A stretch of 64,000 nt of DNA from Oopsacas minuta (taxonomy: Eukaryota; Porifera; Hexactinellida; Lyssacinosida; Leucopsacidae): positions 1,256,619 through 1,320,618 of the forward strand of contig JAKMXF010000111.1 of NCBI GenBank assembly GCA_024704765.1, written 5' to 3'. Positions 21,206 through 31,212 of this stretch are shown piece by piece (positions within the stretch are counted from its first letter, which is position 1; each line of letters opens with the position of its first letter). The notes beneath the pieces were generated by a model. The model had not been told where the DNA came from. It saw only the letters and a list, made by a program, of their open reading frames with translations, and did no database searches. Both the position numbers and the translations under genes were made by a program.

Positions 21206-23752
21206 ATGCATATACTCAATATTCTAAGTGTAATCCTATTAGGGATAACCTTTTTGGGATTGGGACGATGCGAATTATGTGACAAAGTTGGAGAGATCAG
21301 GTCAGAAAATCTTGAAATTATGGATTCATTATCCCAAAGTTACGCACAGATATGTCTACAGCAATCGAGTAGTTTGGAATGGAGTCACATTTGTTCTGAA
21401 CAAACAAGTGAAGGATTTGCTTGGCCCTCTGACAACGGATATGTTTGGTGTAGATCTATGAAGAGAATACCACAGAGTGATCACATAGGATCAATAACGG
21501 CCTCTACATATGGTGTGGGTGATATTAAGTTAGCCAGTGCAAGCTGTGACAGGATAGATCATGAAGATTTGTATGCTTGTAATCACACTACAACTACTGA
21601 GGGTTGTAGATATCTGCATGGGCTTGTTTGTGTCTCTTGTTCAGAGGCTGTACCCTGTAATGGTAATGGATCATGCAGCGAGGGAATGTGTGAATGTAAT
21701 AATAACTGTATGAATGGTGGATTCTGTGATTTAGGAATATGCCAGTGCAGATATCCATACTACGGTGAAAATTGTGAGTACAAATATTGTGTTTCATCTT
21801 GTAATGATAATGAGTTCTGCTTGAATAGCTCTGGGACGTGTATTTGTAAGGATTCATATTATGGTGACAGTTGTCAGTATAAAATATGCCCCGATACATG
21901 TGGTGAAAAAGGAGAATGCAATAATCAAACCGGTTTGTGTCAATGTGAACCAAATTATTTCGGTATCACATGTCAATCAAAGAATTGTACACCTTCTTGT
22001 TCACAGAACGGAACATGTGATGAAACAGTGGGATTATGTCAATGTAATGCACCGTATTACGGAAACAGTTGCCAGTACTTAGGAATAAATTGCACTAACA
22101 AATGTCTAAACCGAGGAATTTGTAATTTCACAAATGCTATGTGTGAATGTAGTGCAAACTTCAGAGGAAACAGCTGTGAAATTGCGTTATCACGTTTTGA
22201 AGAGAATATAGTGATTTCCATAGGAATATTAGCATGTACAGTAGTAATACTGATTGGCTTGGTAGTACTAGTAGTCATAATGTGTATAGTGATTAAAAGG
22301 AGAAAGAGAGGTTCTAAACAAAATGGGAAAATTAAAAATATCGAGTTGTCTGAAGATCAGATACAGGCTTCACAAGAAAACATAACCGAGTCTAAAACTA
22401 ATATAAAGCCAAAACGCAAGTTAAAGGATAACAAAACCTACATCAAGAGCTTAAACTCTAGTAAAGGAACTGAAGCACAGATGATAAGTCTCAATCAGAA
22501 CGGGAATAATTTTCATGCTTCTACAACGAGTAGTCCGTATACACAACTAGGAACACTTGAATATATCAGTTATGAAAGGGAGGAAGTGCATGCCATGTTT
22601 TTAAATGGAGATCGGACAGGGGAAGAGTTGTACGAGGCATACACTAGGATTAACGATAGCATTTTGCCAAGTAGAAACGCTACAATTGTCCTGTCTCAGG
22701 AAGAACGTGATTCGATTCATTCTCAAAATAACGAGCCAATCTATGAAACCTGTCTCAGGAGGGGGAAAGATACAAATGTTGTAAAATTCTCTGATTCAAC
22801 TGAATACTGCGAACCTCCGGATAACTTACCAAAGATATTCGATAGAATGTCTTTAATGAAATTTCGTGAAATCAACCCTGATACTCTTGAGAAACTAGAC
22901 TACCTGGGTTCTGGAGAATTCGGTATAGTTTATAAAGGCATTTGGGATACAGGACGAGAGAAAATCGATGTTGCAATGAAAATATTGAAATCATCAGATG
23001 AAGGAGTGAAGACAGCGTTCATGAGGGAGGCAGCTATAATGGGACAATTCTCCCATCCAAACATCCTAAAACTTATGGGCGTACTTAGTTTGTCAGAACC
23101 CTTCATGATAGTTACAGAATACATGAATGGAGATCTACCAAAGTTACTAATAAATCTAAAACCATCTGGAATAAATTTTTCCCTGATACCGCCAGTCCTA
23201 TTAAAGTTCTGTAATGAGATTGTTACGGGCATGGAGTACCTTGCTTCTAAGAATTGTGTACATCGAGATCTAGCTGCTAGAAATGTTCTCCTCAGTCGTA
23301 ACATGGTGTGTAAAATCGCAGATTTTGGAATGTCACGTGAATTCAAAGAGAACTACGATTATTATAAATGTTCTGGAGGTCTTATTCCTGTGAAGTGGAC
23401 CGCCCCAGAATCAATATTCTACCAGAGATACTCTGAGAAGAGCGATGTTTGGGCTTTTGGCATGACTATGTTTGAGATATGGTCACTAGGTTATAAGCCT
23501 TGGCATAATAAGTCTAATGAAGATATTCTTCAAAAGATGCAGTCTCGTCAAGTAATGCATCCACCAACAGGTTGCCCAAAGGAAATATATGCTATCATGC
23601 TGGAGACCTGGAAGTACGAAGTGGATGAGAGAATTACATTCAAACTATTGCGGCAGTTACTTCGGAAACCAATCCAATTCCAAACTAATACTTCATCTCA
23701 CCCAGCTGATGTTCTTGGAAACGATCCTTCTCTCGTACGAGGATTCGATTGA
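21206..23752 (+). CDS. Receptor tyrosine kinase, SRCR + EGF array
   Basis: Single-exon RTK, 848 aa. Signal peptide about 1-22 (MHILNILSVILLGITFLG); SRCR-like region about 24-147; five to six EGF-type modules about 148-330 (CNNNCMNGGFCDLGIC, YYGDSCQYKICPDTCG, and so on), each with the Y-(Y/F)-G-x-x-C ending also seen in the other cluster members. Membrane span about 338-365; long basic cytoplasmic linker with YTQLG, YEAYTR and YETCL. Kinase about 562-830: GSGEFGIVYKG, VAMKIL, HRDLAARN, ADFGMS, YDYYKCSGG, WTAPES, SDVWAFGM. The C-terminal tail DVLGNDPSLVRGF is a shorter form of the shared GNDP tail. The catalytic residues are intact. Confidence 0.95.
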   Translation: MHILNILSVILLGITFLGLGRCELCDKVGEIRSENLEIMDSLSQSYAQICLQQSSSLEWSHICSEQTSEGFAWPSDNGYVWCRSMKRIPQSDHIGSITASTYGVGDIKLASASCDRIDHEDLYACNHTTTTEGCRYLHGLVCVSCSEAVPCNGNGSCSEGMCECNNNCMNGGFCDLGICQCRYPYYGENCEYKYCVSSCNDNEFCLNSSGTCICKDSYYGDSCQYKICPDTCGEKGECNNQTGLCQCEPNYFGITCQSKNCTPSCSQNGTCDETVGLCQCNAPYYGNSCQYLGINCTNKCLNRGICNFTNAMCECSANFRGNSCEIALSRFEENIVISIGILACTVVILIGLVVLVVIMCIVIKRRKRGSKQNGKIKNIELSEDQIQASQENITESKTNIKPKRKLKDNKTYIKSLNSSKGTEAQMISLNQNGNNFHASTTSSPYTQLGTLEYISYEREEVHAMFLNGDRTGEELYEAYTRINDSILPSRNATIVLSQEERDSIHSQNNEPIYETCLRRGKDTNVVKFSDSTEYCEPPDNLPKIFDRMSLMKFREINPDTLEKLDYLGSGEFGIVYKGIWDTGREKIDVAMKILKSSDEGVKTAFMREAAIMGQFSHPNILKLMGVLSLSEPFMIVTEYMNGDLPKLLINLKPSGINFSLIPPVLLKFCNEIVTGMEYLASKNCVHRDLAARNVLLSRNMVCKIADFGMSREFKENYDYYKCSGGLIPVKWTAPESIFYQRYSEKSDVWAFGMTMFEIWSLGYKPWHNKSNEDILQKMQSRQVMHPPTGCPKEIYAIMLETWKYEVDERITFKLLRQLLRKPIQFQTNTSSHPADVLGNDPSLVRGFD

Positions 23753-25186
23753 AGCATAATATTGATAATATTTTTATAATTTGTTTTCTTATCATTTAGA
23801 ATGTTTTACTTCTTTATGTATATGTCAGCTGTTTTGGTATTTTTACACACATTAGCAAGGATCTTATCATAGAATTCTGAATAATTATTCATTTTGAAAC
23901 ACCCGCTTTGCCACTTTTACGACCCAAACGTGGGGCTTCCAGGCGGTCCAAAGAGCCAGAGAAAATTTTACGACGCCCATGTATTGGTGTGTAAATTAAA
24001 AGATTCTAAATAGCCTCAGAAACTTGGTTTCAACCAAATATTAAAAGTACTCAGAGCATGCTCCATCTGCACTGAGAATATGCACCACCTTGGCAATTGA
24101 ATAAAGCTATTAAATATTTGGCTTGGATGTTTTCTAGGCATTTTTGGACAATTCTCACTTGTTGGAATAGTATTTTCCCTGTGTTATTGGCTACCTGCTT
24201 AGATGTTTATTTTTGGACATTATGAGACACTCCTCGTTTTGTTGGAGTGGGTATTTCCCTTGTATTAGTGGTCAGGTGCTTGGATGTTGTTTAGGGCATT
24301 TGGGGCGGGTGATACTCTAAGTACAAATAGAGCATGCTATGAGTACTTTTACCACCTCTTTCAACGGTTATACTGGGGTGTTCGAGTACGCTGATTCCGA
24401 ATTTTGCACTTTGAAACAGGGGTAGCGCCAGGAAATCCCCGACAAGGGGGCTTAGATCCCCAATGGGGGGGTCTAAATTTGTGACATAAATCCTAGAATA
24501 CTACACAGTTTTACTAGATATAATTCATATTCTTGTCAAATTTCTTCCAATTCCTTCCCAACGGGGGAGCTGTAGCCCCCTCACCTCCCCCTAGCGCCAC
24601 CCCTGCTTTGAAATTACTCATATGTAAATAATTGTTGTGTCTATAAACTAATTTCGAGGTACGAAGTGCCGAGTTCCATGGATCACAGAGTATTCGCAAG
24701 CCGCGCGCTCGTATATTTTATGGTCAGAAATCAAATTCATTGCACCTGTTGTATTGCAAATGCTAGAAACCGAATTTAGAGTAAAAATACTACCAAATAG
24801 ATCCCGGAATTTAATTTTAACCAAATAATATTAATCTAAAGCTAAATATTAAGATAATATCTCTAATATGAAAGCATATACTTTACCATAATTATTAAGA
24901 TACCTAGAGGTGTGCGGAAATTAAATACAATTAAATTCTAAGCAATTAAGCTGAATTCAATTATCTAAGTTCTAACAATCTTGACACTATATGCCAACGT
25001 AGTATTAATTTAATAAAATACAATTTCATTCTCATGGCAATCAATCATATGGTAATTATGTGATTAATCAGCCACAATTTGTAATTAGTTATAGCGTGGT
25101 GGTGTAATTAATTGGAGTTGAGAAAAGCATTAATAGTCTAAGATAAAAAGTAAAAATGATTGGAAAATTGAAAACTTGAAGTACGC
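23753..25186. other. Spacer with nested repeats
   Basis: No gene was recognised. Imperfect internal repeats occur near 24110-24310 (two variants of 'tggatgtt.t..ggcattt.tgg' and 'tatttccctgt.tta'). A dispersed repeat flanks the hAT-like MITE at 24417-24605. The 61-codon frame at 24514-24699 lies inside that MITE. Confidence 0.45.
24417..24605. mobile_element. hAT-like MITE with 8-bp target duplication
   Basis: The left end 'caggggtagcgccagg' and the reverse complement of the right end ('caggggtggcgctagg') form terminal inverted repeats. The exact 8-bp duplication CTTTGAAA lies at 24409-24416 and 24606-24613. TIR form and 8-bp duplication are typical of hAT-superfamily elements. It is 189 bp, non-coding, and inserted inside an older dispersed repeat. 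Confidence 0.85.
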
Positions 25187-27493
25187 TTGATAATGTCAAA
25201 GATAAAGTCAATCATATTTGTGTTACTGATCTGTCTCATGACTCAGGTTATTACTGTATTAACTTGTACAAATAGCAGCCAGTGTAATGGATCAGCTGTG
25301 TGTGGAAGCGGTGGAGTGTGTGTTTGTGAATTTCCTAATTTCGGTGCAGATTGTGAGTTGAGGAACTGCTCCCCTCCCTGTAATATTAACCAGACTTGTA
25401 ATAATCAAACTGGAATATGTCAGTGTAAAGTTCCATTCTATGGAAATAACTGCGAATTGAGAGGATCAGTTTGTCCAGCTCAATGCTTGAATGGAGGTTC
25501 ATGTAACTTTGCTGATGGTACTTGTCTATGTGCTAATAGTTACCATGGAGATGTATGTGAGTTACGAGTATGTATTCCAGCCTGTAAGAATGGAGGTGTG
25601 TGCATATCCCCTAATCACTGTAAATGTGTTAACGGTACGTATGGAGTGTTATGTGAAGAGTTTTTAGACGATTTAAATATAACAGATTTTCCATTAATTT
25701 TTGGTGTTTCAATTGGATTGATAGTATTTTGCTGGTGCTGGGTTATTTACGTAATCATAATATTAACCACTGAGGCCTTCTGTATCTGTAGAAGAAGGAT
25801 AAACAAGAAATCAACTCCACAACCACATCTTTCCCTAAGAACGCAATCTTCCATTAGAATACCGATGCATTTACCAACAGTTAATTTAGAAGCAGGAACA
25901 TTCGATATACAAAACTTAGGAATGACAGATATAGAAAGGAGGAGGAGTCATCTGGTTAGAAATCAATACTACAACAGCAATGAGAGTATAGAATACAGAG
26001 GATGTAATACCGAGACAGTAGCGTACATAGATCCAGATTTACTTTCTGTATCTCCAAACAGAAACTACAACGTCCCAAATAATGACCAACTAGCTGCATC
26101 AGAAGGGCATTGTATTACAAACCATCATATCAGAGAAGCTAGCTTGAATGCAGGATTATATCATGATAACAGTGACGTATATATTCTCCCAGATAATAAG
26201 AATACTGGACCTGCTCTACCACCGAAGCCAAGACCAAAAGCTAAATTTGAAGAGACTCGAAAGAGATTAAGAAAACAAAGATCAAATAGCTATGCAAACG
26301 ATGATTATATCATTTATGAAACTATTGGAGAAGAAGATAGAACGATGGATACAATGTATTCACTGCTAAGCAAGCCAAACAAAAGCGAGCGTAGATGCGT
26401 TGTACTCTCAAATGAAGAAAGAAATTCTCTTCCCAGAGGGAAAACTAGTTATAGCACATTCCCTGGCTTGCTAAAGCAGAGAAGGCAGACTAGATACTTC
26501 AAAGAAGCTCCAATCTATGACAAACCTTCCACAACTCTGGATAAACTGTTTGATCAGATGTCAGGCATGAATTTCAGGGAAATAGTGCCAGACACATTGA
26601 TCACGAGTGAGCTATTGGGGACAGGAGAGTTTGGGATAGTTTGTAAGGGTGCGTGGATTTCTAGACTGGGAGAGGTACCTGTAGCTGTGAAAACTCTGAG
26701 AGAGCCTAGTACTGAAGAAAGGAAGATCGCTCTGTTCCAAGAGGCACTTATCATGGGACAGTTCTCCCATCCAAATGTAATCAGGATTCTAGGTATAGTT
26801 AGCATTAGGGAGCCTTACGCAATCGTATCAGAATTGATGAAGACTGAAATGCTAGTATTTCTACGTACAGTGAGAAATTCAAAGATTGATTTGAACAAAC
26901 TGCCTCCTCTCTTGCTTAGGTTTTGTCGTGAAATAGCAGCAGGAATGCAATACCTCGCTTCAAAGCGTTTCGTGCATCGTGATCTAGCAGCGAGAAATAT
27001 TTTAATCGCGAACAACTACACTATTCGCATAGCAGACTTTGGGATGGCTCGTGAAATTATAAATAACAGCGAATACTACTCTACTTCAGGGGGTAACATA
27101 CCGGTTAGATGGACAGCACCTGAAGCTTTGTTCAATCAACTGTATTCTGAAAAATCTGACGTGTGGTCATTCGGTATGACAATGTTTGAGATATGGTCTC
27201 TAGGTCTCAATCCATGGTACAATTTATCTAATGACGAGGTTATACGAGCTATCCATGGACACCGAGTTCACCCTCCACCCACAGGTTGTCCTAGAGACGT
27301 ATACTTCATTATGGTAGAAGCTCTGAGATATGAAGTGAAGAAGAGATGTGTATTTACTCAATTCAGACAAATGCTGGAGGCACCGATTGTACTACTAAAA
27401 CCAACAACTGGCACAAATGCAGATGTGCTCGGTAACGACCCTAACTTGGCTAAAGACCTCTACTCTGATTTACAGACAAAGTACATGTATTGA
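25187..27493 (+). CDS. Receptor tyrosine kinase with EGF ectodomain shared with 39181-40446
   Basis: Single-exon RTK, 768 aa. Signal peptide about 1-27, followed directly by about four EGF-type modules (about 28-158) and no SRCR domain. Membrane span about 168-196. A long linker carries YENS-like tyrosines and the proline motif LPPKPRPK, a possible SH3 ligand. Kinase about 470-735: GTGEFGIVCKG, VAVKTL, HRDLAARN, ADFGMA, EYYSTSGGN, WTAPEA, SDVWSFGM. The C-terminal tail DVLGNDPNLAKDLYSDLQ is the full form of the shared motif. The 382-bp block 25279-25660, which encodes all EGF modules, reads identically at 39597-39978 in a kinase-less receptor. The ATG at 25187 or the second Met (25193) could start the protein. 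Confidence 0.95.
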   Translation: MIMSKIKSIIFVLLICLMTQVITVLTCTNSSQCNGSAVCGSGGVCVCEFPNFGADCELRNCSPPCNINQTCNNQTGICQCKVPFYGNNCELRGSVCPAQCLNGGSCNFADGTCLCANSYHGDVCELRVCIPACKNGGVCISPNHCKCVNGTYGVLCEEFLDDLNITDFPLIFGVSIGLIVFCWCWVIYVIIILTTEAFCICRRRINKKSTPQPHLSLRTQSSIRIPMHLPTVNLEAGTFDIQNLGMTDIERRRSHLVRNQYYNSNESIEYRGCNTETVAYIDPDLLSVSPNRNYNVPNNDQLAASEGHCITNHHIREASLNAGLYHDNSDVYILPDNKNTGPALPPKPRPKAKFEETRKRLRKQRSNSYANDDYIIYETIGEEDRTMDTMYSLLSKPNKSERRCVVLSNEERNSLPRGKTSYSTFPGLLKQRRQTRYFKEAPIYDKPSTTLDKLFDQMSGMNFREIVPDTLITSELLGTGEFGIVCKGAWISRLGEVPVAVKTLREPSTEERKIALFQEALIMGQFSHPNVIRILGIVSIREPYAIVSELMKTEMLVFLRTVRNSKIDLNKLPPLLLRFCREIAAGMQYLASKRFVHRDLAARNILIANNYTIRIADFGMAREIINNSEYYSTSGGNIPVRWTAPEALFNQLYSEKSDVWSFGMTMFEIWSLGLNPWYNLSNDEVIRAIHGHRVHPPPTGCPRDVYFIMVEALRYEVKKRCVFTQFRQMLEAPIVLLKPTTGTNADVLGNDPNLAKDLYSDLQTKYMY

Positions 27494-27989
27494 ATTAGTA
27501 TGTCGGTTTATAAATGTGAGCATATAGTGATAAAGAGCTATACATATGTATCTACTGGTTGTGTCCCATATTTTGTTTGTAATTTTCAAATTAACATACT
27601 TCATAAGCAATTAAAGAATATCTAATTAAAGATTAACACATCGTAGAGATTTATAATACGCATCAAAATATGGTGTATGTACCATTTACAATATACTGTA
27701 TTAACATACTTTATTTATATCTGTATTTATGAAAATATATAACCTAAGACAGACAAATATCGAGAAATTAATTTTTCATTAGCTAAGAACTAAGAGAACG
27801 CCAATTCTAACTGATGTACAAATACAATTAACAATTTTAATCCGCCAAATTTCGCATTATTTAAGTAAATGAGATGGTTTACACATTTTTCAGTTTATTT
27901 AATCTAAACAATTTGTACAATAAATAATGATACAATTAATTGATGTTACAACACATTCTACATCGCTAATTGCATTATGTAATGTGGAT
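27494..27989. other. Convergent spacer between two RTK genes
   Basis: The stop codons of the plus-strand RTK (27493) and the minus-strand RTK (27990) face each other. AT-rich, presumably holding both 3' UTRs. No other feature seen. Confidence 0.4.
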
Positions 27990-29891
27990 TTATTTCGTTT
28001 TGTATCTCTTTTGCAAATCTAAGTACAAATATTTTGATAGTGAAGGTTCATTACCTACTAGATTCATTGGATCTGTTTCAATCCCTTTTGACAACTTGAT
28101 ATCATTTAACTTCACACATAAATCGGAGAAAGTAGGTCTATTTTCAGGCTCTGGGTTCCAAATCTCTATCATAAGCTCGTAAATATTCCTAGAACACCCA
28201 GTAGGTGGAGTAGGTAGATTATGGTGAAGGAGTGTATCCACCACCTCTTCGGTAGTTAGTGTACACCAAGGTTTAAGACTCATACCCCATACCTCGTACA
28301 TAGTCATGCCAAACGACCAGACATCTGATTTCTCACTAAACCGCCGATAGAAAATAGACTCCGGAGCTGTCCATCTCACTGGAATATGAACTCCTGAAGA
28401 TCTATGATACTCCTTTTCAGTCTTAAGTTCACAGCACATACCAAAATCTGCTATACGACAGCTAAGGTTGATTGTCAGGAGAACATTTCGAGAGGCTAGG
28501 TCTCTATGGATGAACTTTAGATTACTCAAGTACTCCATCCCAAGGCAAATTTCAATGCAGAATTTATGAAGTAAGGTAGGGAATTTTGATTTCTCAATCG
28601 GAGATTTGTTTAACTTAAAAAGGAAGGAGTCTAATTGATCCTTGTGTAACTCAGTGACTATCAAATAAGGTTTCCCTAGGGTAACGACCCCGAATAGCTT
28701 AAGAATGTTTGGGTGGTAGAACTGTCCCATAACTGCAGCTTCTCTCAACACACCAACCACTTCATCAGTATTTTCGGAATTGTTTAGTGCCCTGATCGCT
28801 ACAGGAATATCTCCGTAGTTACTGGCCCAATTTCCTTTGAAAGTATCAAAAAACTGTGCTTCAGAAAGCTTTTCCTGTGGACTCAGAGTTTTCCTGTTTA
28901 TCTCGCGAAAATTAGATTTTGACATCTCATTATATATCGTGGAAATGTCCTTTGAAGGAATTTTCAATCCAGCTTGTTGCTTGAAAAAGTTAGTCTTGTC
29001 TAAATTTGAATCAGGAACTTTCTCAAAGACAACTTCATAATCATTTCCTACATTATTCCTTTCAGTAGAATTGAGTACAATAACTGCAGTTTTATAGTCA
29101 TCCTTCACAGTATGGTTCTCTGTAATTTGTTGGTACATTGATTCACTAACTTTGTTGAGATTCCGCCCTAGCTCGTATGCTCTGTAAATGTCAGATACTT
29201 CATCATAAATAGTACTATCATCATGTAAATCCTCATCTCTATCAGAATAATCATTGGCCATTATCAGCTCCATTGTGCTGGTAGGGCTCACAACATTAGG
29301 TTCGCTGTACGGAGGAGCTGCTTTCTTAAAACGTTGCTGTGGGGATTCGTGCATAGTTTGGTTTTTCAAATTAGAGCCTGTACTCTGGGAACGACCATCA
29401 AGCTTAAAAGACTCATAAATAATTGAAGAGTCGTTCAAAGGTCTGTCACCAGAAGAAGTAATAGTAGACATGGGCATCTGATTGGTACTACCGTGTGTAT
29501 CGCTCAAAACCGAATTTTCATAGACATTACGGTTCATTTGTGAGGTAGCTAAGACAACAGGCACATTATCCAGGCTATACTTCTTACGAGTAGCACAACA
29601 GGCGGAAAGACAAATACATATCATACAAGGACAAAGTAGACAGCAACATAATAGGGCGAATACCCCGAACAACGGTATTACAAGCAAATACAAACTGATT
29701 GCATTATTACTGAAAAAACATTGGAGGATAATACAAGCTATACTACTCGAGTCACAGATAAGAGTGTACAGAGAGGTGGAGTTTGTGAATGTTAGAGTAT
29801 CATTCTGATAAGCACAGTCTGTAAGGAGAGCATTAGATTCGTTCCCCACATAGACAAGGAATATGATATACAAGTAGATAAATACAGACAT
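27990..29891 (-). CDS. Probable receptor pseudokinase (RTK-like)
   Basis: Single-exon RTK-like protein, 633 aa. Signal peptide about 1-20; a very short ectodomain (about 35 aa) with few Cys and no EGF or SRCR; membrane region about 58-98 rich in Cys (LLCCCLLCPCMICICLSACC). Kinase-like domain about 335-605. It keeps HRDLASRN, ADFGMC, WTAPES and SDVWSFGM. The glycine loop is degenerate (KLSEAQFFDTFKG in place of GxGxFGxVxKG), and the strand-3 lysine is Arg (VAIRAL, codon AGG). These changes normally prevent ATP positioning, so it is likely inactive or weak and may work as a scaffold or partner. The activation loop has one Tyr (EKEYHRSSG). The C-terminal tail NLVGNEPSLSKYLYLDLQ is shared with the active RTKs. 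Confidence 0.93.
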   Translation of the reverse strand: MSVFIYLYIIFLVYVGNESNALLTDCAYQNDTLTFTNSTSLYTLICDSSSIACIILQCFFSNNAISLYLLVIPLFGVFALLCCCLLCPCMICICLSACCATRKKYSLDNVPVVLATSQMNRNVYENSVLSDTHGSTNQMPMSTITSSGDRPLNDSSIIYESFKLDGRSQSTGSNLKNQTMHESPQQRFKKAAPPYSEPNVVSPTSTMELIMANDYSDRDEDLHDDSTIYDEVSDIYRAYELGRNLNKVSESMYQQITENHTVKDDYKTAVIVLNSTERNNVGNDYEVVFEKVPDSNLDKTNFFKQQAGLKIPSKDISTIYNEMSKSNFREINRKTLSPQEKLSEAQFFDTFKGNWASNYGDIPVAIRALNNSENTDEVVGVLREAAVMGQFYHPNILKLFGVVTLGKPYLIVTELHKDQLDSFLFKLNKSPIEKSKFPTLLHKFCIEICLGMEYLSNLKFIHRDLASRNVLLTINLSCRIADFGMCCELKTEKEYHRSSGVHIPVRWTAPESIFYRRFSEKSDVWSFGMTMYEVWGMSLKPWCTLTTEEVVDTLLHHNLPTPPTGCSRNIYELMIEIWNPEPENRPTFSDLCVKLNDIKLSKGIETDPMNLVGNEPSLSKYLYLDLQKRYKTK

Positions 29892-30219
29892 TATTAAATT
29901 CTATCGATTAATATGAATTATGATATTCGAATATAATTGTATAAATATAGTATTCAGTGAGATAATGTGACTATAGAAATGTGCCCAATGAGGATCAAAT
30001 ATCATAAACTGTCTTTATTAAGAACAACTAATTCTAAAGAATAACTTGCAAAAGTTCTATAATATCCTATGAATAATCAAAATTAGCAACTATTGACAGT
30101 TAAATCAATTAATATATTATTTTAATGAGAATACTACAAATATCAAAATCTAACAAAATCATTTCACAAAAAATAAAATGATACAAATACATAATTAACT
30201 AATTGTCAACTTGTGATAA
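29892..30219. other. Short tandem spacer
   Basis: AT-rich; nothing recognised. It separates two minus-strand receptor genes. Confidence 0.4.
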
Positions 30220-31212
30220 TTATACGTTATTAATATCTTCAACACTATTTCTATCATCATGTTGTTGTATCACATATTTAGGCTCCATATTAGTGTAACC
30301 ACTCTCTCGTGAGCTAACAACCTCAGCTTGTACCGGGTTATTATTCTCCTCAGTCACAGAACGCCGGACCTTAGCTACACCTACTATTCCTCCATTCCCT
30401 TTATTGTTCATAAATGTTACGAAAGGGTAACTGTACTCGCAAGATTGTCTCGGAATAATCTTATGGGAGGGCTTAAGAGGTATATTGAGATTCTGTATTC
30501 TATCACGGGGACCAACTGGAGGGCGAGGAGGAAGGGGACGAGTCTCAAAAGAATTGACAGGATTGTTCATTTCCTGATAAGATTCCGTGGCGGGAGGAGA
30601 TTCTACATGAGTGGTTATATTCATATCTGTGTAATCGTGTAGAATAGAGACATGATGATTCTCTAAGTTAGTTATATTTTGTAAGTTAAGTTGATGGGAT
30701 TGAGTTTCGTTCCCTGCCATTCGACGCGATCCTAACCTAGCAATCCTTTTCTGTGATTTTCTCTTCCCACAAAGACGACAAGCAACCAAGGCAGGAATAC
30801 AGCACAACAAGCATATGTGACATATAATGATTGCAGTAACACCCACGCTAGGAATAATTAGAGTTAAATAGAGAGGATATCCGATATCTAGACCTAATAA
30901 TCCTGTCGGAGCAACACTAACATCAGTAGACGTAGATATATTATTAAGGTCAGAAGCAGAAAACTCACAGCGGGAGCCAAAAAACTCACTGGGACAGTAG
31001 CAATCATTGAGGACACAAACTCCACCATTCTGACATATGATACTGTCATCATTACAAACGGTTACAGTGCAAACTTGATTAGGAGTACCAGGTACACAAG
31101 CAGCAGGTAGGCAAACTTTCATATCTTCCAAGCATACTGTTACCGAAGTATCTTCTGATTTTATTAATGTTATAAAATGGCATATTAAAAAGAATATTAA
31201 AGTACTCTTCAT
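30220..31212 (-). CDS. Kinase-less single-EGF membrane receptor
   Basis: Single-exon type I membrane protein, 330 aa. Signal peptide about 1-20 (MKSTLIFFLICHFITLI); a Cys-containing leader; one EGF module about 50-84 (CQNGGVCVLNDCYCPSEFFG); membrane span about 115-148 (TLIIPSVGVTAIIICHICLL). The tail has a proline-rich stretch RPLPPRPPVGPR, a plausible SH3-binding site, and tyrosines in YTDMN, YQEMN, YTNME and KYVIQ contexts that could be substrates of the neighbouring kinases. No kinase domain. Function unknown; it may be a co-receptor of the RTKs in the cluster. Confidence 0.85.
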   Translation of the reverse strand: MKSTLIFFLICHFITLIKSEDTSVTVCLEDMKVCLPAACVPGTPNQVCTVTVCNDDSIICQNGGVCVLNDCYCPSEFFGSRCEFSASDLNNISTSTDVSVAPTGLLGLDIGYPLYLTLIIPSVGVTAIIICHICLLCCIPALVACRLCGKRKSQKRIARLGSRRMAGNETQSHQLNLQNITNLENHHVSILHDYTDMNITTHVESPPATESYQEMNNPVNSFETRPLPPRPPVGPRDRIQNLNIPLKPSHKIIPRQSCEYSYPFVTFMNNKGNGGIVGVAKVRRSVTEENNNPVQAEVVSSRESGYTNMEPKYVIQQHDDRNSVEDINNV

